Positions 22,701 to 34,439 of a stretch of DNA of 64,000 nt are shown piece by piece. Each line of letters starts with the position of its first letter. Position 1 is the first letter of the stretch. The notes under the pieces are model-generated. The model was not told the DNA's origin. It did no database searches and was given only the letters and a program-made list of their open reading frames with translations. This stretch comes from Blastomussa wellsi (lineage: Eukaryota; Cnidaria; Anthozoa; Scleractinia; Plerogyridae), in assembly GCA_947652115.1 (NCBI GenBank), contig OX393563.1:4958776-5022775 (forward strand), read 5' to 3'. A program made the position numbers and the translations under genes.

Positions 22701-25700
22701 GTAGTTGGCACCATCGTTGGACGGGTTGTCGGTGTTGGTTTGTTTGCAAGGGATGGTGCTGTGCCTGTGGAATTGATTGCAGGAATTTCTGGGGGCTTAG
22801 AAGGTGGAACCGTATCAAAGCAGTTCATCAGGGGATTTTCTTGTGCAGCCAGAGGTCTTAAGGCGAACGAACAACGCTTTAACCATTCATCCGATGCCAT
22901 GTTGTAATCTGTAACTATCTTCGTTCGATGATAGTCCATATTTACACTTCTGCAAATGTACCAACCTTTTCTCATGAGGCTAAACTGAAATGCCCCTGGC
23001 AAGGAAAAAACTTGGAAAAAGGCGGCACTCGCATCATAATCTGGTGATAGAAACAAAGTGGAATATTATGAGACTTGATGAGTGTTGAATCGCATGAGAA
23101 TGCGGCAATTCTCACGACTGTCATCAACGCAAAAAGTTTGAGCACGTTTTCCTTCAAACTCGATGAGAGCTCACAAGAGTCGACACGACTGCATGCGAGT
23201 CAATGAGAGTGCATGAAAGTCAATGAGAGTGCATGAGAGTCGATGAGAGTGCATGAGAGTCGATGAGAGTGGCTGCATGAGAGAAGATGAGAGCTCGAGT
23301 ACACGAGAGTTTCAGGGCAAACAAGAGCGAGAGCTTGAACTCTTATCAATTCTCATCCTCGTTTGGCCCGGGCCGCAAGTTGTTTTTGTGAAAAGATACG
23401 CAGCTTAAGGAAAATCAACCAGTAATGTAAATTATTAACGAGAGACGACTAAACCCGCTCCACCGGGAACAATATAATTTTTAGCTTACCGAACTTTGTG
23501 TCTCCTTTCATCCCCAAAACAAATCTGTAGTTCTTTTGCCGAATATAGTGACCTGGTTGACACACCGACTCAAACGATATAGTTTGATGTTCTCCAGTTC
23601 CTTTGTCAAAACCTGGAATCTTGATGGCAAAAGCCTAAAACATAATTGCGTAATAAGCGAAGGTAGAGAGCACTTGTCAATAGCAGAATATGATTAAACT
23701 AATATATAGATTTAGATAAGAGCTCCAAATTTATTGCTGGCTCCTAATAGTTTGAGAACATGCTCTCAGCGAAAATTATAGCGTGCGCAACTCCTCAAAG
23801 ATTTCATAACCGAAATAAATCGGAATTAATCGTGAGCAAAATCGCAGACATACTGTACGGCTCAGCTCGGCGGCCCTTCAGGCGATCCGCTAATAGAAGA
23901 AGGATGGCTCGATTAACTCAATCTTTATTCGTATCTGTATCTGGTTAGTCGACTTAAAAACAAAGACTTTCAAGATTTGCTAGCTCGAGAAAAACAAACC
24001 AAAGAGAAAGTCCAAGAACAGTTTCGCTTGTTGACTCGTTTCACTGATCGAGCACTTGGGCCAGTCCATAATACTCAAGACTCGGTACCAGTCCGAAGAC
24101 CGGAACTCGGAAAGTAAATTACGAAAACGTTTTGTAACTTACATTAGCTACCGTGACCTTCTAAAGTGGTATGCTAATAAGGCAAATTATAAATAGTGAC
24201 CTCAGTGAACGGCATTTTTGACGTTTCCATGGCAACCGTATAATGAAATACAAGTTTTGCCAAATATGGACTTTTTCAGTAAAATAGCGAGATTTGTGCA
24301 TTCGTATTAAAGTAGCATTTTAACTTGATTTAACATTAATTTTTGTTATTTTCTAACTGTTTAGATATTGACGTAAAGTATATGAAACTATTCATATATG
24401 AAACAAGGCAGCCAACATCTTGTAGCGCATATTCAGGGCTTTCTAGACAAAGTAAATTAATAGAGAAAAATCTTGGGGAGGGAGGGTGCCATCAGTACCC
24501 GCTTGTACTGAGCGAGTTTGCGGCTACGTCCTAGGATAATTTTGTTCATTACGTGCAAAATATATCTTGACATTAATGAACCGATAAACCTCTTTTTAAG
24601 AGCTGAATTCAGCTTGAATGCGGCCTTACCTGGCAGTTTTGAGTCAGTTCCAGTCTGCCATTTGTGATGCGCCAACAAAGATTGTACAACGGATTTTGAC
24701 TAGCAGGAACATCAAAAGAGTACACTACGTACAGAGCGCCATTGACAACTGTCAAAGGCAAGAGACATATATATTAATATTAAAGCACACCTAACCCAAA
24801 AATATTTTTTCGTTAAAACAAACCTTTGCACCAGTTCGAAACGTATTGCACCTTTCGTTTCTCCTTTTTAGTAATTGATGACTATTTATAGCATTGAAAA
24901 GTTACGAAAAAATGTACGTTATTTGTTTCACGACCGAGTCAGAAGGGGCGTGGTCTATTCCTGGGTAGACGTCACAAACTGATTTGCATGCATGTTTACA
25001 AAGACTTGATGCGATGCAAATCAGTTTGTGACGTCGAACCAAGGAATAGACCCACGCCCCTTCTGCAGCAAGTCATGCAGCAAGTGATGTTCGGTTTTTC
25101 GAAACTTTTAAATGCTATAAAAAGTCAGCATTTAGTAAAAAGGAGAAACGAAAGGTGTAATGCGTTTCGAACTGGTGCAAAGGTTTATTGTAGCGAAAAA
25201 ATATATTGGGGTTAGGTGCACTTTAAGACAGGGTGCAGCAAAAGAAAATAACTTTGACTTATTTCCAATACTTGCATGCGTTATAAAAATGCGGGTAAGG
25301 CGCTAAAAATATGAGCATTAGAAACGTCAGTCAAGTTAACAGGATAAGATATGACCAGATTTTTCTCTCTACTTACGAACTCTTGAGAGTCCTCGCGCGT
25401 CCAGAAATTTTTTATGTCTGGCAATGAAATGCGAATTGTAGTTAGTTGGGGGGACATAGTAGGGAACTGCCCGGTTGTACACGTATGCCCCGTGATAAAT
25501 TCCTGGATGAGCTGCTCCTATCGGAGCTCCCGGTACCCCAACTGTTAGAGTAGCATTGAATGAAGCTTGTAATCCTGTTTGTCCCGTTTGGGTGAGCCCT
25601 GCTTGACTTGTTTGACCTGTTTGGCCTTCGACGGCACTTGTCGTTCCTGTTATATTTGACCCAGGGGTGGCTGCTTGACTCGCTCCAGTCTGAGGCATTA

Positions 25701-28700
25701 CTCCTGGTTGCAATGGTATCACGCTTCCATTTCCTGTATATATGTTGAACGTCTAAAAAGGTACAAATTATACCATGTATATAGAGCGAGTTGCAATTGA
25801 GTGTCAACAACCAAAACCAAAGCAATTACTTTGACCAATTCAATCACAAAGGACGGAGACAATCCAGTGATTCAATTAAAATTCGAAGTAATTAAACGAA
25901 GCCGACACAAAGTTCGGGAACACGTGCGCTCGCTAGTCACGATTGGTTTCGGTTTTACTTCTGATTGCTTTAAAAAGTGGCGTGAGATTTTTAAGCCAAT
26001 CTCTGAGCGTATAAATGCATTATCAAAGCAAATTGCTATTAAATTACTTTCAACACTCAATTGAAAACCGCTCTAAAAACCTATCTGTAAAAAAAGTACG
26101 AAACAGCATCAGGGCACTTTATTTTTTCACACAGTATAAACTGAAGAAAATGTGTTGGACGTGGATACCCACTGGTTTGTTAAATGTGCCTATTTCAGCC
26201 AAGGCTTCCTTCAGTGTCTTGGTGGCTACTTCAGTTGCTGCCTTAGTTGCTGCCTCTGCTCCGGCCTCGGCTCCAGCCTTCTGTCCCGCCGCAGCACCTG
26301 CCAATGCACCAGCCTTCGCACCACTTTTAAGGGCTTCAGTTACGCCGAGGGTGGCTCCTGCCTTAGCTCCAGCTTTAGCTGCTATCTTCAAGAGGTAGAA
26401 TGGAGAAGCACTTTCGTTAGCTGAAACAAGAAATAAAAGGTGCAATTAAGAGTTGGAACGGAAATAGTTTATCTGTTTATCCTTGAATTAGCTTTTGTGC
26501 CTTTTCGTCTGTTTGCGAGTTGCCTCATCCGCAAAAGACTCCGTCGAGGATTAATTTGCACATGCCTAACTCTTTGATTTGGGGCTGGTCCCCCTAAACT
26601 TTGGGGTATACGTGTCTAAAACCGTTTTTATTGACTACACAACACAAGTGTGCCTTATGTTTTATAGGCAAGCATGAATAATAATCTAGTAGCACTATAC
26701 TAAAAACGTTCGTTGAGTAAACCGCGACAAGATATTTCTATGCGGTTTACATGGTTACGAAACAGTTTACTGTACTCACGGTTGTTTCACCGGCCCCGGA
26801 GTTGTTATCTAATGACTACAAAAAATTCCATTTGATGGTTAAGGTTATAAGCATCTGCCTGTTTGCCTACCTCCCTACCCACCTGTCTGCCCCTGATGAC
26901 ACCCCCCGCCCTCCTTACACCCATACACCTGCCCCTTCGCCTGTCCGAGTTTTGATTTGCGCGGATATCATACCGTGCGGCTTAGGAGGTACCGCTGTCC
27001 ACAAATATTCTGGAGGTATTGGTGCGTGGAACTTCCCATCAGGCGTTTTAACGGCTACCGCCAAAGAATCGTTACCATACTGTTCTTTATGAAGGGCTTC
27101 AATGTAGTAGTATGAGCCATTTTGTAAGTTTATTGGATACGACTCTTGCTCAGGATACCTGAAAAATAGTGAATTTTTATTCACTTGTTTTATAATGAAA
27201 TTCCTCAGATTTTCGGAAAAAAAAATACCGTTTCTTTCCTCTAGAGTATATTCCAACCTAAAATGTGGACACTGTTCAGAAACCATTTTCCATTCTGTAG
27301 CAATGTTAATTCGTAGGTGCTCTTTAGGAAACCTCCAAATATGATGGGCGTCAATGCAAAGTAGTATAATAATTTGACTGCTGTTTCTTGTCAACGTGTT
27401 AAACGTTTTCGTTTTAATGTGCAGCTAACTGATTAAGGAGTTTAGTCAACATAGAATGAAGGCAACTTTGGTAATATAAAAAAATGCTTTCAAATAAAAG
27501 TAGGGGCACCCAACGAATCTTTTCCTCACTGTATCTGTTCCCCAGTGCAAATGTTGCTTGCTGGCAAAATTTTTCACTATATATTTTCTTTTGAAAGTCG
27601 TCAATGAAAAATTACTATTTTACGCGCTGACTGCAACAAAAGTAAACCGCTTATTGAAGAAAATGCTCCACGAGAGCTTGTGTCTCTTTGGGAAGAGCGG
27701 ATTTCAACTGTTTTCAGTGTCATTTCCGCGAGTTTAGTTCTAATTGCTGGCTGGAAGAATATGGATCCTGTGCTGAGAAAAAGGAACAGACAATTTTTTC
27801 CACGCAACATTCAAGAACACCTGTAAATTGTTTAATATCATATATTTTCATTAATTTGGGTAAAAGAATGCATTTTGCCAAGGTAGCCTTGAAATAATAG
27901 TTTAACACGCGGGGAGAGAAACACCAAAGAGGAAACAATAAACTGAGAAGATACAAGGATGGCTTCCAATGAGGAAGATTGACAACGATTGTTATCAACA
28001 AACTTGAAAAATGTAGGCAAAAACTTTCAGGATGTGTTATCCATGATAGTGCTCCTTTTAGATATACAGGCTTACAAAGTTATCGGCTGAAACTCAGGGA
28101 CACCCAACGAGTCTGTTCCTCACTTTATCTGTTCCCAGGGCAAATTTTGCTGGCTGACAAAATAGTTCAGTATATTTTTTCTCATGGGTTCAGTATATGC
28201 TTTCTCATGGGGTACTAATTTTGCGCTGGCTGATTGAAACTCGGAATCGCATTTTACCACAGTTTGTTTGATGGGTGCCCCTGGAAACTAATTGATAGTC
28301 AGAGATAGGAAACCTCGGAGTAATAACAAAGAATAGTTTCCTTACTTTCTGAACTGCATGGGTACAGACTCGTGATCTTTGCCAACCCAACATATCAATA
28401 TCTTCTCATCCGGGTTATCTGTAATGCTGAGGAACAGTTGGCCTTCATTGTCACTTTCTGAAATAAATACATAGATTATAACCGTATAATAATATGTGCC
28501 TTGATAAAATTGGTCTTGCAGGATCTTACTAGCCATCGAACACCCCTCTGTAACAGAACCAGTGGAATCTTTATCCACACCGGGTCCGTTCTTTTTCTGT
28601 TTTATTATTTTGCTTATTCATTATTATTTTTTACCAACAAAATACGCTGGGTCACACCGCACAGTCACTGGGTACTTACAGAGGGGCGTCATCGAGCAAG

Positions 28701-31700
28701 CGATAAGAGTGAACAAACAGTTTAGGAATCATACTGGAAACATATCCAAGAACACAAATAGATCCCCGCGATCCGGAGTCTAACGTGACTTCATAATTAT
28801 CTGTTTACAATGCTCATATTAAAGAGGCATTGTCAGCATTAATGGAATCATCATTACCTTTAATAAAAAGAGATTTTGTGCTCACCAAGGGGAAAGAGGT
28901 AACAATAAACAGAGGCAAAACAAAGACGGCTCCTGAATGAGGAGGATTGAGGCTAAAAATTTCAATGTGTGTCATCCGTGGCTGAGGTCCTTTAAGTTTG
29001 AGCTGGTTTAATTTTTTAAGCAATTCTTCCCTACTTTGCTCACCTATAAAGAAAACATGACGTCCGCTTTGTTCCGGCACAAAGTAACCTCTGAGTCGTG
29101 AACCATAGTTGTCTCCCCAATTGACTGTCTCGGAAAATGTTGGCGTGTAAGAAAGATATGTTGGCATATCTGGAAAACGGGGATCTTCTAAAAGTTTCCG
29201 GGTCAAGTAACCGTCTATTCCATCCCATCTCTCAAGAATGGCTCCTCTTTGCCTCTTGATTTCTACAGACGACATTTACGACGTAATAGATCAGTCGAAA
29301 TCTGTAAATAAATCACCTTCTCCACCTAACTTTGAACAAAACAATTTTGCCGAATGACCACAGAGCGTAAACAGATCCAAACACGACTCCGTGATAATCC
29401 GCAAACATCTTGAAAAGATCAAGGATAGCTCTAAAAAGAAGCTTCATCATGATGTATTACAGTTTATTTTCTTAGTGACATAGTATGAGTCCTTTGAGAT
29501 ATACTGTGAAAGCACAGATGCCATATCATTACGTTGCATACAAACCATGGAGAGCTGTTCTCTTGTTAGGAATTTCCGCTCTTACAATGGAGTTACCATG
29601 GATTTCTTTCTTCCCTGTAACAGTATAAATAATATGCGATCTCAAGAAAAAGCGTGCCATTATTCCATATCCTGATTGGCCTTTTCCTTTGCTTCTACAA
29701 GTTTCAATACACCCTTTTAAAGGGACACTGTTAAGAAGAGTAATACGGCACCAAGACAATGACTGAAGTTATTTCTCTCACACAGAAAATGTCTTCTAGA
29801 ACATCAAGAGGAAATTAAGAAGTAAATTATTGACAGAAGTGGGAACCATAATTAGTTTTGAACTTGAAAAAGTCAGCTTGACTTTTTCCAGTTGAGATCC
29901 AATGCTCCTGGCAGTATCACGGTGATATCACTCCATTCATAGTTCCATTACACTAACATAGCAATTTTTAACAAGACTTGGCCACTATTTGTAGATTTTA
30001 AATGGTGTAAATACGTTTTGGGGTCTTGAAATGTTTTAAGTAATTCTCGTGACAGTGTCCCTGTAATTATATGACCACTGGGGCGAGGACTGAGAACTAC
30101 CAAATTTAGACAAACGATATCGACCGCGGTTTCCCATCTAGACCGGTCTTGTGACATTTACCGCGAGACTTACAAAAAATACATTTTTGTCCAAATTTTT
30201 CTTCTCCATTCGTAAGCACGAACTAGATAAATAATAACTATGGGACCTCTACTTTCGCTTTGTTTGGGAAACCATTCCAACAAAATTAAAGAAACTGTCT
30301 CACACTTCCTATTACAAGCAATACAAACTATACCTTTTAAACACTCAATCCTACTCTTCTATATAATCTGCTTATATTTTGTATATAGCTTACCTACTTT
30401 ATATATGTTTTTGATATGCACTATTTACTTTTGTCCTATTGTTTCTTGTAATTGATATGTTGTGTCTATTGTTTGTACGTGTCAGTGACCAACATGAAAG
30501 CCTATGCTACTTTGGTTACTGAGCACACTTTATTTTGACTATATTTATTGTTATATTTCTTTTCTTTCTTTAAATATGTATTTTCTATAAATACTGTTAA
30601 AGTTATAATTTCAGTAAATAATTTAAAACAATAAAAAAATCTGAAATCTGAATCTTATTCTCCCATACAGACCACTTGCTCGGTTGATAAAGACTAATTC
30701 AGACAACTGCCGGTGGTTTTACAAGTAATACTATACTGGGATCTTCAATATATAAGACCCCGGTACGTCGCATTGGTTTTCTTTAGCAGAAAATTTACTA
30801 TGATTGTGTTGGGGTGTTTTCTTTGTTTTCTAGAGGTCTTGTTTGGCACAACCAAACCTATTTATAATTTGAGGTCGTCAGGTACAGCCGGGTAGCACGC
30901 GAAGTAAAAATAAGTTGATAATTAAACTTCACTATTGATTTAGGTTTGATTAAAGTTGCAACCAAAAAACCAAACAATTATAGTACAAAAGCATATCTCC
31001 AATGGTGTAATAATTGCGGAAGATTCTATCGTCGTGTTATTTGGTCTTTTTTAACAAACAAGCGACGCTGACATATTTTGGTCTCCCCGTCTATGGATGA
31101 CTGTTGTTTCTTTTGTCTCTTTTCTCCAAGAAGACAACTGTGAAGTCATATCGAGTGACTCACTTTTTTGTCCGATGTCCCATTATTGCGGCTAAAAGCT
31201 TCCTTTGCAAAAATTGACAAAATGTTTACTAAATCACGGGTGTTAAAGACCAGCTGTTTAATAGAATAACTGACAAAGCTAAATAATAGACAACTTGAAT
31301 TTTCAATATGCCGTTAGCTTCATGGTCAGGCCTCTCAAAAACATAATATATTTTCATTAAAATTATAACTATTTGGTCTAGGAGGAGTTTCAAGACAAAA
31401 CACTCACAGGCTTTTAAATCTGTCAGTTCTATCGGCTGGTTGTCGTTCCGGTTAGTCAACTTAGATGAGGGGTAATTGACTTAAATCACATCCGAGGGAA
31501 CTTTGATTGACTAAGAAATCATAAGTGGACTCGAGCTCAAAATTGTCATGAACATTAATTTCCGTTGTCAGGAATGAGCATTGCCATTGATAACTGTCTC
31601 GCCTGCAGGTCGAAACGTTAGCCTGGCGCAAGTAAGGATAAGAACTCGCCGAATAAAGTGCGGCTTACCTTTATGCTTCTTTGCTGTGAAACAGAACCCA

Positions 31701-31756
31701 TGAAACTCACAGAGTAACACGATCATAATACAGAGGATCCAATGTATTCTTCTCAT
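16760..31756 (-). CDS. Gene A2: secreted PA14 / AbfB-like / Pro-rich / FN2 / minicollagen-CRD protein
   Basis: Eighteen exons join into 1414 codons: 31756-31669, 29262-29044, 28457-28346, 27158-26974, 26420-26173, 25752-25377, 24748-24630, 23634-23490, 23040-22684, 22190-21991, 21804-21603, 20810-20091, 19995-19978, 19843-19514, 19139-18973, 18598-18019, 17595-17421 and 16763-16760. All junctions are AG/GT and phase-consistent. Order: signal peptide 1-29, PA14-like 30-201, Ala-rich 202-284, Gln/Gly-rich 285-409, AbfB-like 410-616, unassigned module 617-750, Pro-rich 751-990, micro-exon 991-996, FN2 x2 997-1106, minicollagen CRD 1107-1162, four CRDs 1163-1355, FN2 1356-1414. Minicollagen CRDs form intermolecular disulfides in nematocyst capsule walls, so a crosslinked extracellular or capsule protein is the best guess. 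No exon 2 like A1's was found; exon 1 splices in phase straight to PA14, though a small exon could be missed. Confidence 0.87.
17421..17595 (-). other. A2 third FN2 domain
   Basis: ACCKFPFIYKGAVYWRC, then KKWCSVTKVFDLDKRWGYC: a full FN2 pattern. The exon ends in phase 2 and joins the last exon at 16763 to give Trp, immediately followed by the stop TAG. Confidence 0.82.
18019..18598 (-). other. A2 array of four minicollagen-type CRDs
   Basis: One 580-bp exon carries CPAICGKSCEPDCPVRCC, CPQICYSTCVSYCPADCC, CPTNCYPSCHGNCPPQCC and CPDVCKKVCPEMCSKDCC, all with exact C-x3-C-x3-C-x3-C-x3-CC spacing. Short Pro-rich linkers separate the first three. A longer non-repetitive linker with a KAANKRNKF dibasic site precedes the fourth. 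In minicollagens this domain switches from intra- to intermolecular disulfides to harden the capsule wall. Confidence 0.88.
18973..19139 (-). other. A2 minicollagen-type CRD 1
   Basis: The motif CSSDCDGKCVNTCPDYCC has exact C-x3-C-x3-C-x3-C-x3-CC spacing. Flanks are Pro/Gln/Ala-rich. The exon enters in phase 1 and leaves in phase 0. Confidence 0.85.
19514..19843 (-). other. A2 tandem fibronectin type II domains
   Basis: Two FN2 domains on one exon. The first has ACCMFPFIYQG, RWCATSTNYDTDKQWGFC; the second NCCHFPFTYGG, PWCATTYNYDVDKRWGFC. The C-C/x-F-P-F-x-Y-x-G...W-C-A-T...Y-D-x-D-x-x-W-G-F-C pattern with four cysteines is diagnostic. FN2 domains bind collagen or gelatin in other animals; partner here unknown. 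Confidence 0.85.
19978..19995 (-). other. A2 18-bp micro-exon
   Basis: Bounded by TTTCAG and GTAAGC, phase 1-1, encoding six residues (GLLTIQ) between the Pro-rich exon and the FN2 pair. Skipping it would keep the frame, so it could be alternatively used. Confidence 0.5.
20091..20810 (-). repeat. A2 proline-rich exon
   Basis: 240 codons, rich in Pro, Thr, Ser and Ala, with spaced Cys (repeated P-C-S-P and L-P-P-C motifs). It has a His/Pro stretch HIHIHFHTHPPRFPPP, like A1's. Open frames on the other strand are mirror images of this low complexity. Confidence 0.8.
20848..20880. repeat. (AATGAT)n microsatellite
   Basis: Short AATGATAATGAT tract in the A2 intron just upstream of the Pro-rich exon. 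The rest of 20820-21600 shows no coding signal. Confidence 0.7.
21603..22190 (-). other. A2 unassigned beta-rich module
   Basis: Exons 22190-21991 and 21804-21603, with a phase-0 intron between. Motifs: CLNFTFWNTAGVPFILYSS, KPEGYLVTGPKLHLHYVI, basic KRGRRG, then QIVTFWAKDPSGRREILL and a C-W-H-Y-V-Q-V-T-V-T strand. Same family as the A1, B and C modules. Confidence 0.6.
23185..23300. repeat. 20-bp minisatellite
   Basis: Degenerate tandem copies of GAGTGCATGAGAGTCGATGA in an A2 intron, with flanking decayed units from about 23080 to 23340. Confidence 0.8.
23700..24600. other. A2 intron without recognised genes
   Basis: AT-rich sequence between AbfB exons. Open frames here (for example 23760-23948 and 24343-24534) have no recognisable features. 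Confidence 0.5.
24780..25226. mobile_element. piggyBac-type MITE with long inverted repeats
   Basis: Ends AGCACACCTAACCC... and ...GGGGTTAGGTGCACT lie directly inside TTAA at 24780-24783 and 25223-25226. The arms stay complementary for over 80 bp (AACCTTTGCACCAGTTCGAA on the left, its complement on the right). An inner inverted pair (GCAAATCAGTTTGTGACGTC) occurs around 24980-25040. It sits in an A2 intron. Confidence 0.6.
25377..26420 (-). other. A2 Ala-rich and Gln/Gly-rich segments
   Basis: Exon 26420-26173 is an Ala/Gly/Lys/Glu run (IAAKAGAKAGATLGVTEALK and onward). After a phase-0 intron, exon 25752-25377 starts TFNIYTGNGSVIPLQPG, continues with a Gln/Thr/Gly repeat (GQTGQTSQAGLTQTGQTG), then a Pro/Tyr-rich part (YYVPPTNY) and a basic end. 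B and C encode the equivalents on one exon. Confidence 0.65.
26974..29262 (-). other. A2 PA14-like domain (three exons)
   Basis: Exons 29262-29044, 28457-28346 and 27158-26974. Motifs match A1: ILERWDGIDGYL, NWGDNYGSRLRGYFVPEQSG with RHVFFI, LFLSITDNPDEK, then YYYIEALHKEQYGND and VAVKTPDG. Between the exons I see only AT-rich intron and a duplicated stretch (ACACCTGT...GGGGAGAGAAACACC) around 27860-28150, with no other gene. Confidence 0.7.
31669..31756 (-). other. A2 exon 1: signal peptide
   Basis: 29 codons starting MRRIHWILCIMIVLL, with a hydrophobic core, a Cys/Phe-rich end and then basic AKKHK. GTAAGC donor, phase 1. It aligns with A1 exon 1 in both peptide and 5' leader. Confidence 0.75.
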
Positions 31757-33335
31757 ACTGCATGTTTATGACATGAGAATCACCTTGCTAGTTGCTGATT
31801 TCCAACTCGACTACGGTTTATTTGGCCACAACTGATATTAAAACGCTGTGATTTCTCTGCTCAATCCTGTATGGCTATGGCATTGTATATAGTGTTTCAA
31901 TCCACCTGCAAAGTTTGACTTGCTGATGCTTCTTGAACCATACCATCTTATGATGTAATTCAAATATCAACAAGTGAAATTAAGATGGCTTTGACGTGTT
32001 GCTAAATAGAGTTCATTTTATTTTTGCTTTCTAGTTTTAACGTTTTGACTGAAAAATTGATCAAATTTTTGCTTAACTGAATAGGTAAGCGTCGACATGG
32101 TATACCAGTTACAACGTCGTGCTTAAAAATGAGTGTGATAGGCAAATACTATGTTACGCCTTTAACGCCTGGTGTAGCATGATAGGCCTCGAGAACAAAG
32201 TGTTGCTTACTGAGAGATTAAGTTAAGAATTGAAGAAAATTGTACACTAGCTATATTTTTATATTTTTTTTTCGCAAGCGTTCTAGATGGTTTGGATCAT
32301 TCTTGATGGGTTGGTTTCTAAATGGCAACACGATAACGATGTGCAGTGAATATGCAAACTTGCCCCTAGTTTCGATTCATTTTGCGATTTATTTTCAGTT
32401 TGAATTGCTTTCTTTTTTTAAATGTTTCAATTTATTAATTTCGGAAACCATTGGACCATGCATATTGGAAAAGATCGGATTTATTCTTACTTGATTTGAG
32501 ACGGATTGTGCCTGGCCTAGGCGTGAATGTCTGAGATAAATTGAAATAATTTTACTGATGCGTCAGGTGGTAACGCCCACTTCCAGTCAGGAAGCAGCCC
32601 AATCGAAAAGAACAGGGTCCCGCGATAAATAAACATAATCCGTTTCTTTTCCTCTGTTTCCAGATTTAAAGATTTCACAGAGCATGCACAATGACTATTT
32701 GAAACATACATGATTATACTATACTTCATCGAGAAATAAATGTGGTTTCCCTCCAGTTACATAGCTTTGCGTTCACGTTACGCTACATTAAACAAAGTAA
32801 ATGAATTACAAATATTTGAACTAGCGATCGGAACACTTACCGTGTTTCACTCGGAAAGCCGCACTGCGATATCGACAACTGGCAGCTCGCAGAACAATAA
32901 AAGCCTTGTTGGTAACTGGCTGTAGTAAATGACCAAGAGATTGATTGGAACCCGAATGACGAACGGTGATTGGGAAGAATTGAAAGTGGACAGGGCAGCT
33001 TGGAGAAGGCGTGCACATTGTCCAATTTTCAACAGCGTGTTGGAGAAACGATGATGACCATGAAGGTCCAGTTTTCTAGCTTATAATATTTACTTTAACA
33101 ACTTTATTGGTCCAATGATAAAGTAGAATAATAAATATCAAAATAGTTAAATAAAGGGGAACGGGACATACGACCCAAGCGAGGCGCCACCCCGAACCAA
33201 GTAAAATCTAATAAAAAAGCTCTTAAAACAGTAGTTAAAATATCATAATTATGAACGGTGGCACGGGCAGTTGCGAGAGAGGAATCAGGTGCAGGGTATG
33301 TCTATGTCAAAAGTAGTGTCTAATAAGGAAAAATA
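31757..33335. other. Intergenic A2-B, right after A2 exon 1
   Basis: No supported gene. One exon-like stretch on the minus strand (about 33032-32836) is open in three frames and ends in a good donor (CACG|GTAAGT). It could be a non-coding 5' exon or chance. The frames at 32240-32494 and 32517-32729 have no features I can support. Confidence 0.4.
31885..31892 (-). promoter_or_regulatory. Possible TATA box of gene A2
   Basis: CTATATAC on the minus strand, about 130 bp upstream of the A2 ATG, in an otherwise non-coding AT-rich stretch. Speculative. Confidence 0.25.
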
Positions 33336-33339
33336 GGTA

Positions 33340-34340
33340 GCACGCAGATAATTCTTAAAACTGAATACTTAGGCTGGGGAATTTGTCGGGAGTGGCTAGT
33401 TTGTAAATAGTGTTCCAAGGTTTTACAATTCGGTTAAAGAAGGAGGCCTGAAAAGTAGTGGTTTTACGATAATCTGGTTTTAACACAGGGGTAGGATTCT
33501 GAGTGCGAGACCGGTCATGTGTGACAAAAGAAGAAGAGAAGATCTCTGATTTCCTTATCATAAGTAAGTTGAAGTAATCGAAGAGTCGGCAATCGTTATT
33601 TGTAGGATATCTCGCCGATTCTAGTTCTAAGTATTCAGCGAGTTTCACGTCGCTGGACTCTTTCTAGGATCGTTCTCAAGTTAACACTACTAGGAGACCA
33701 CACTTCTGTGCCGTTGCTGTGCCGTTGTGACTTCACAAGAGAGAGATAAAATATCCGCCTGACTTCAATATCCGTAATAAGTGGACAGGTTCTCTTCAAG
33801 AGACCCAGCATTCTATTAGCTTTGAGTACAATACTCATAACATGCGGGTCCCATGATAGATTGCTTGAGATGATAACACCGAGTTCTTGTTCTTCCAGAA
33901 CACGTTGTATCTAAGTATTGCCAAGGTGATATTCATGAGTTGCAGGTGTTTTCTTCCGCGTGACTGTTAACACTTTGTATTTAGAGGCGTTAAAATTTAT
34001 GTTTGAATCATAGCTCCATGCAGGTGTTTAAGCTTGCCAGATCCTGCTGGAGAATATCACAGTCCTTTACTGACACAATAGTACCGTGCAACTTGGTGTC
34101 ACAGCATACATCATCGAGGTGACAGGTAGCCGCTCAGAAGCCATGCCATCAATCACAACTTTTAGGAAGACGAAAAATTTATTAGCTGGCCTGTGACACC
34201 GTACCATTTCAGCTTTTCAATACGAATGGCGTGATCGACAGTGTCAAAAGCCTTGGCAAAGTCAAGTTACAAAATATCCTTCTGTTTATTTTTTTCTCCC
34301 CAATAGAGTACTGAAGTGCGACGTCGCAAATATTCAAATT
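33340..34340 (-). pseudogene. Decayed non-LTR retrotransposon (RT C-terminal half)
   Basis: Minus strand contains in pieces: a FAKAFDTVDHA-type RT motif (about 34260-34220), ANRMLGLLKRTCPLITD (33820-33770), VWSPSSVNLRTILERVQRR (33700-33645), and RSRTQNPTPVLKPDYRKTTT with SFFNRIVKPWNT (33520-33410). Frames are broken between them. A relic LINE copy between A2 and B. Confidence 0.7.
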
Positions 34341-34439
34341 TTTGAAATTATGGGATTCATTAAGATCTTCGGAAGGTACATGATGAAGAATGCCCACTTG
34401 CCAAAAATCAGCATCTTATTTCAACTCGGGGGTGAGATA

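Larger units (their letters stand above)
22684..24748 (-). other. A2 AbfB-like beta-trefoil
   Basis: Exons 24748-24630, 23634-23490 and 23040-22684. It contains LCWRITNGRLELTQNCQ, then ISFESVCQPGHYIRQKNYRF (AbfB-type P-G-x-Y-I-R-x-x-N-Y), then the D-A-S-A-A-F-F-Q-V strand and RKGWYICR. The tail is Thr/Pro-rich (TPTTRPTMVPTTPHK). An 18-aspect match to the known fold is not claimed; the call rests on these motifs. Confidence 0.6.

Noticed and set aside
23185..23300. CRISPR-like array
   Set aside because: Direct tandem 10/20-bp repeats with no spacers, in a eukaryotic intron; a minisatellite.
26751..27092. 113-codon plus-strand open frame
   Set aside because: Antisense to the A2 PA14 exon 3 with Pro/Thr-rich chance sequence.
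31390..31445. Possible A2 exon 2 (propeptide)
   Set aside because: An AG and a GTGAGT bound about 28 bp, but phases do not fit the flanking exons.
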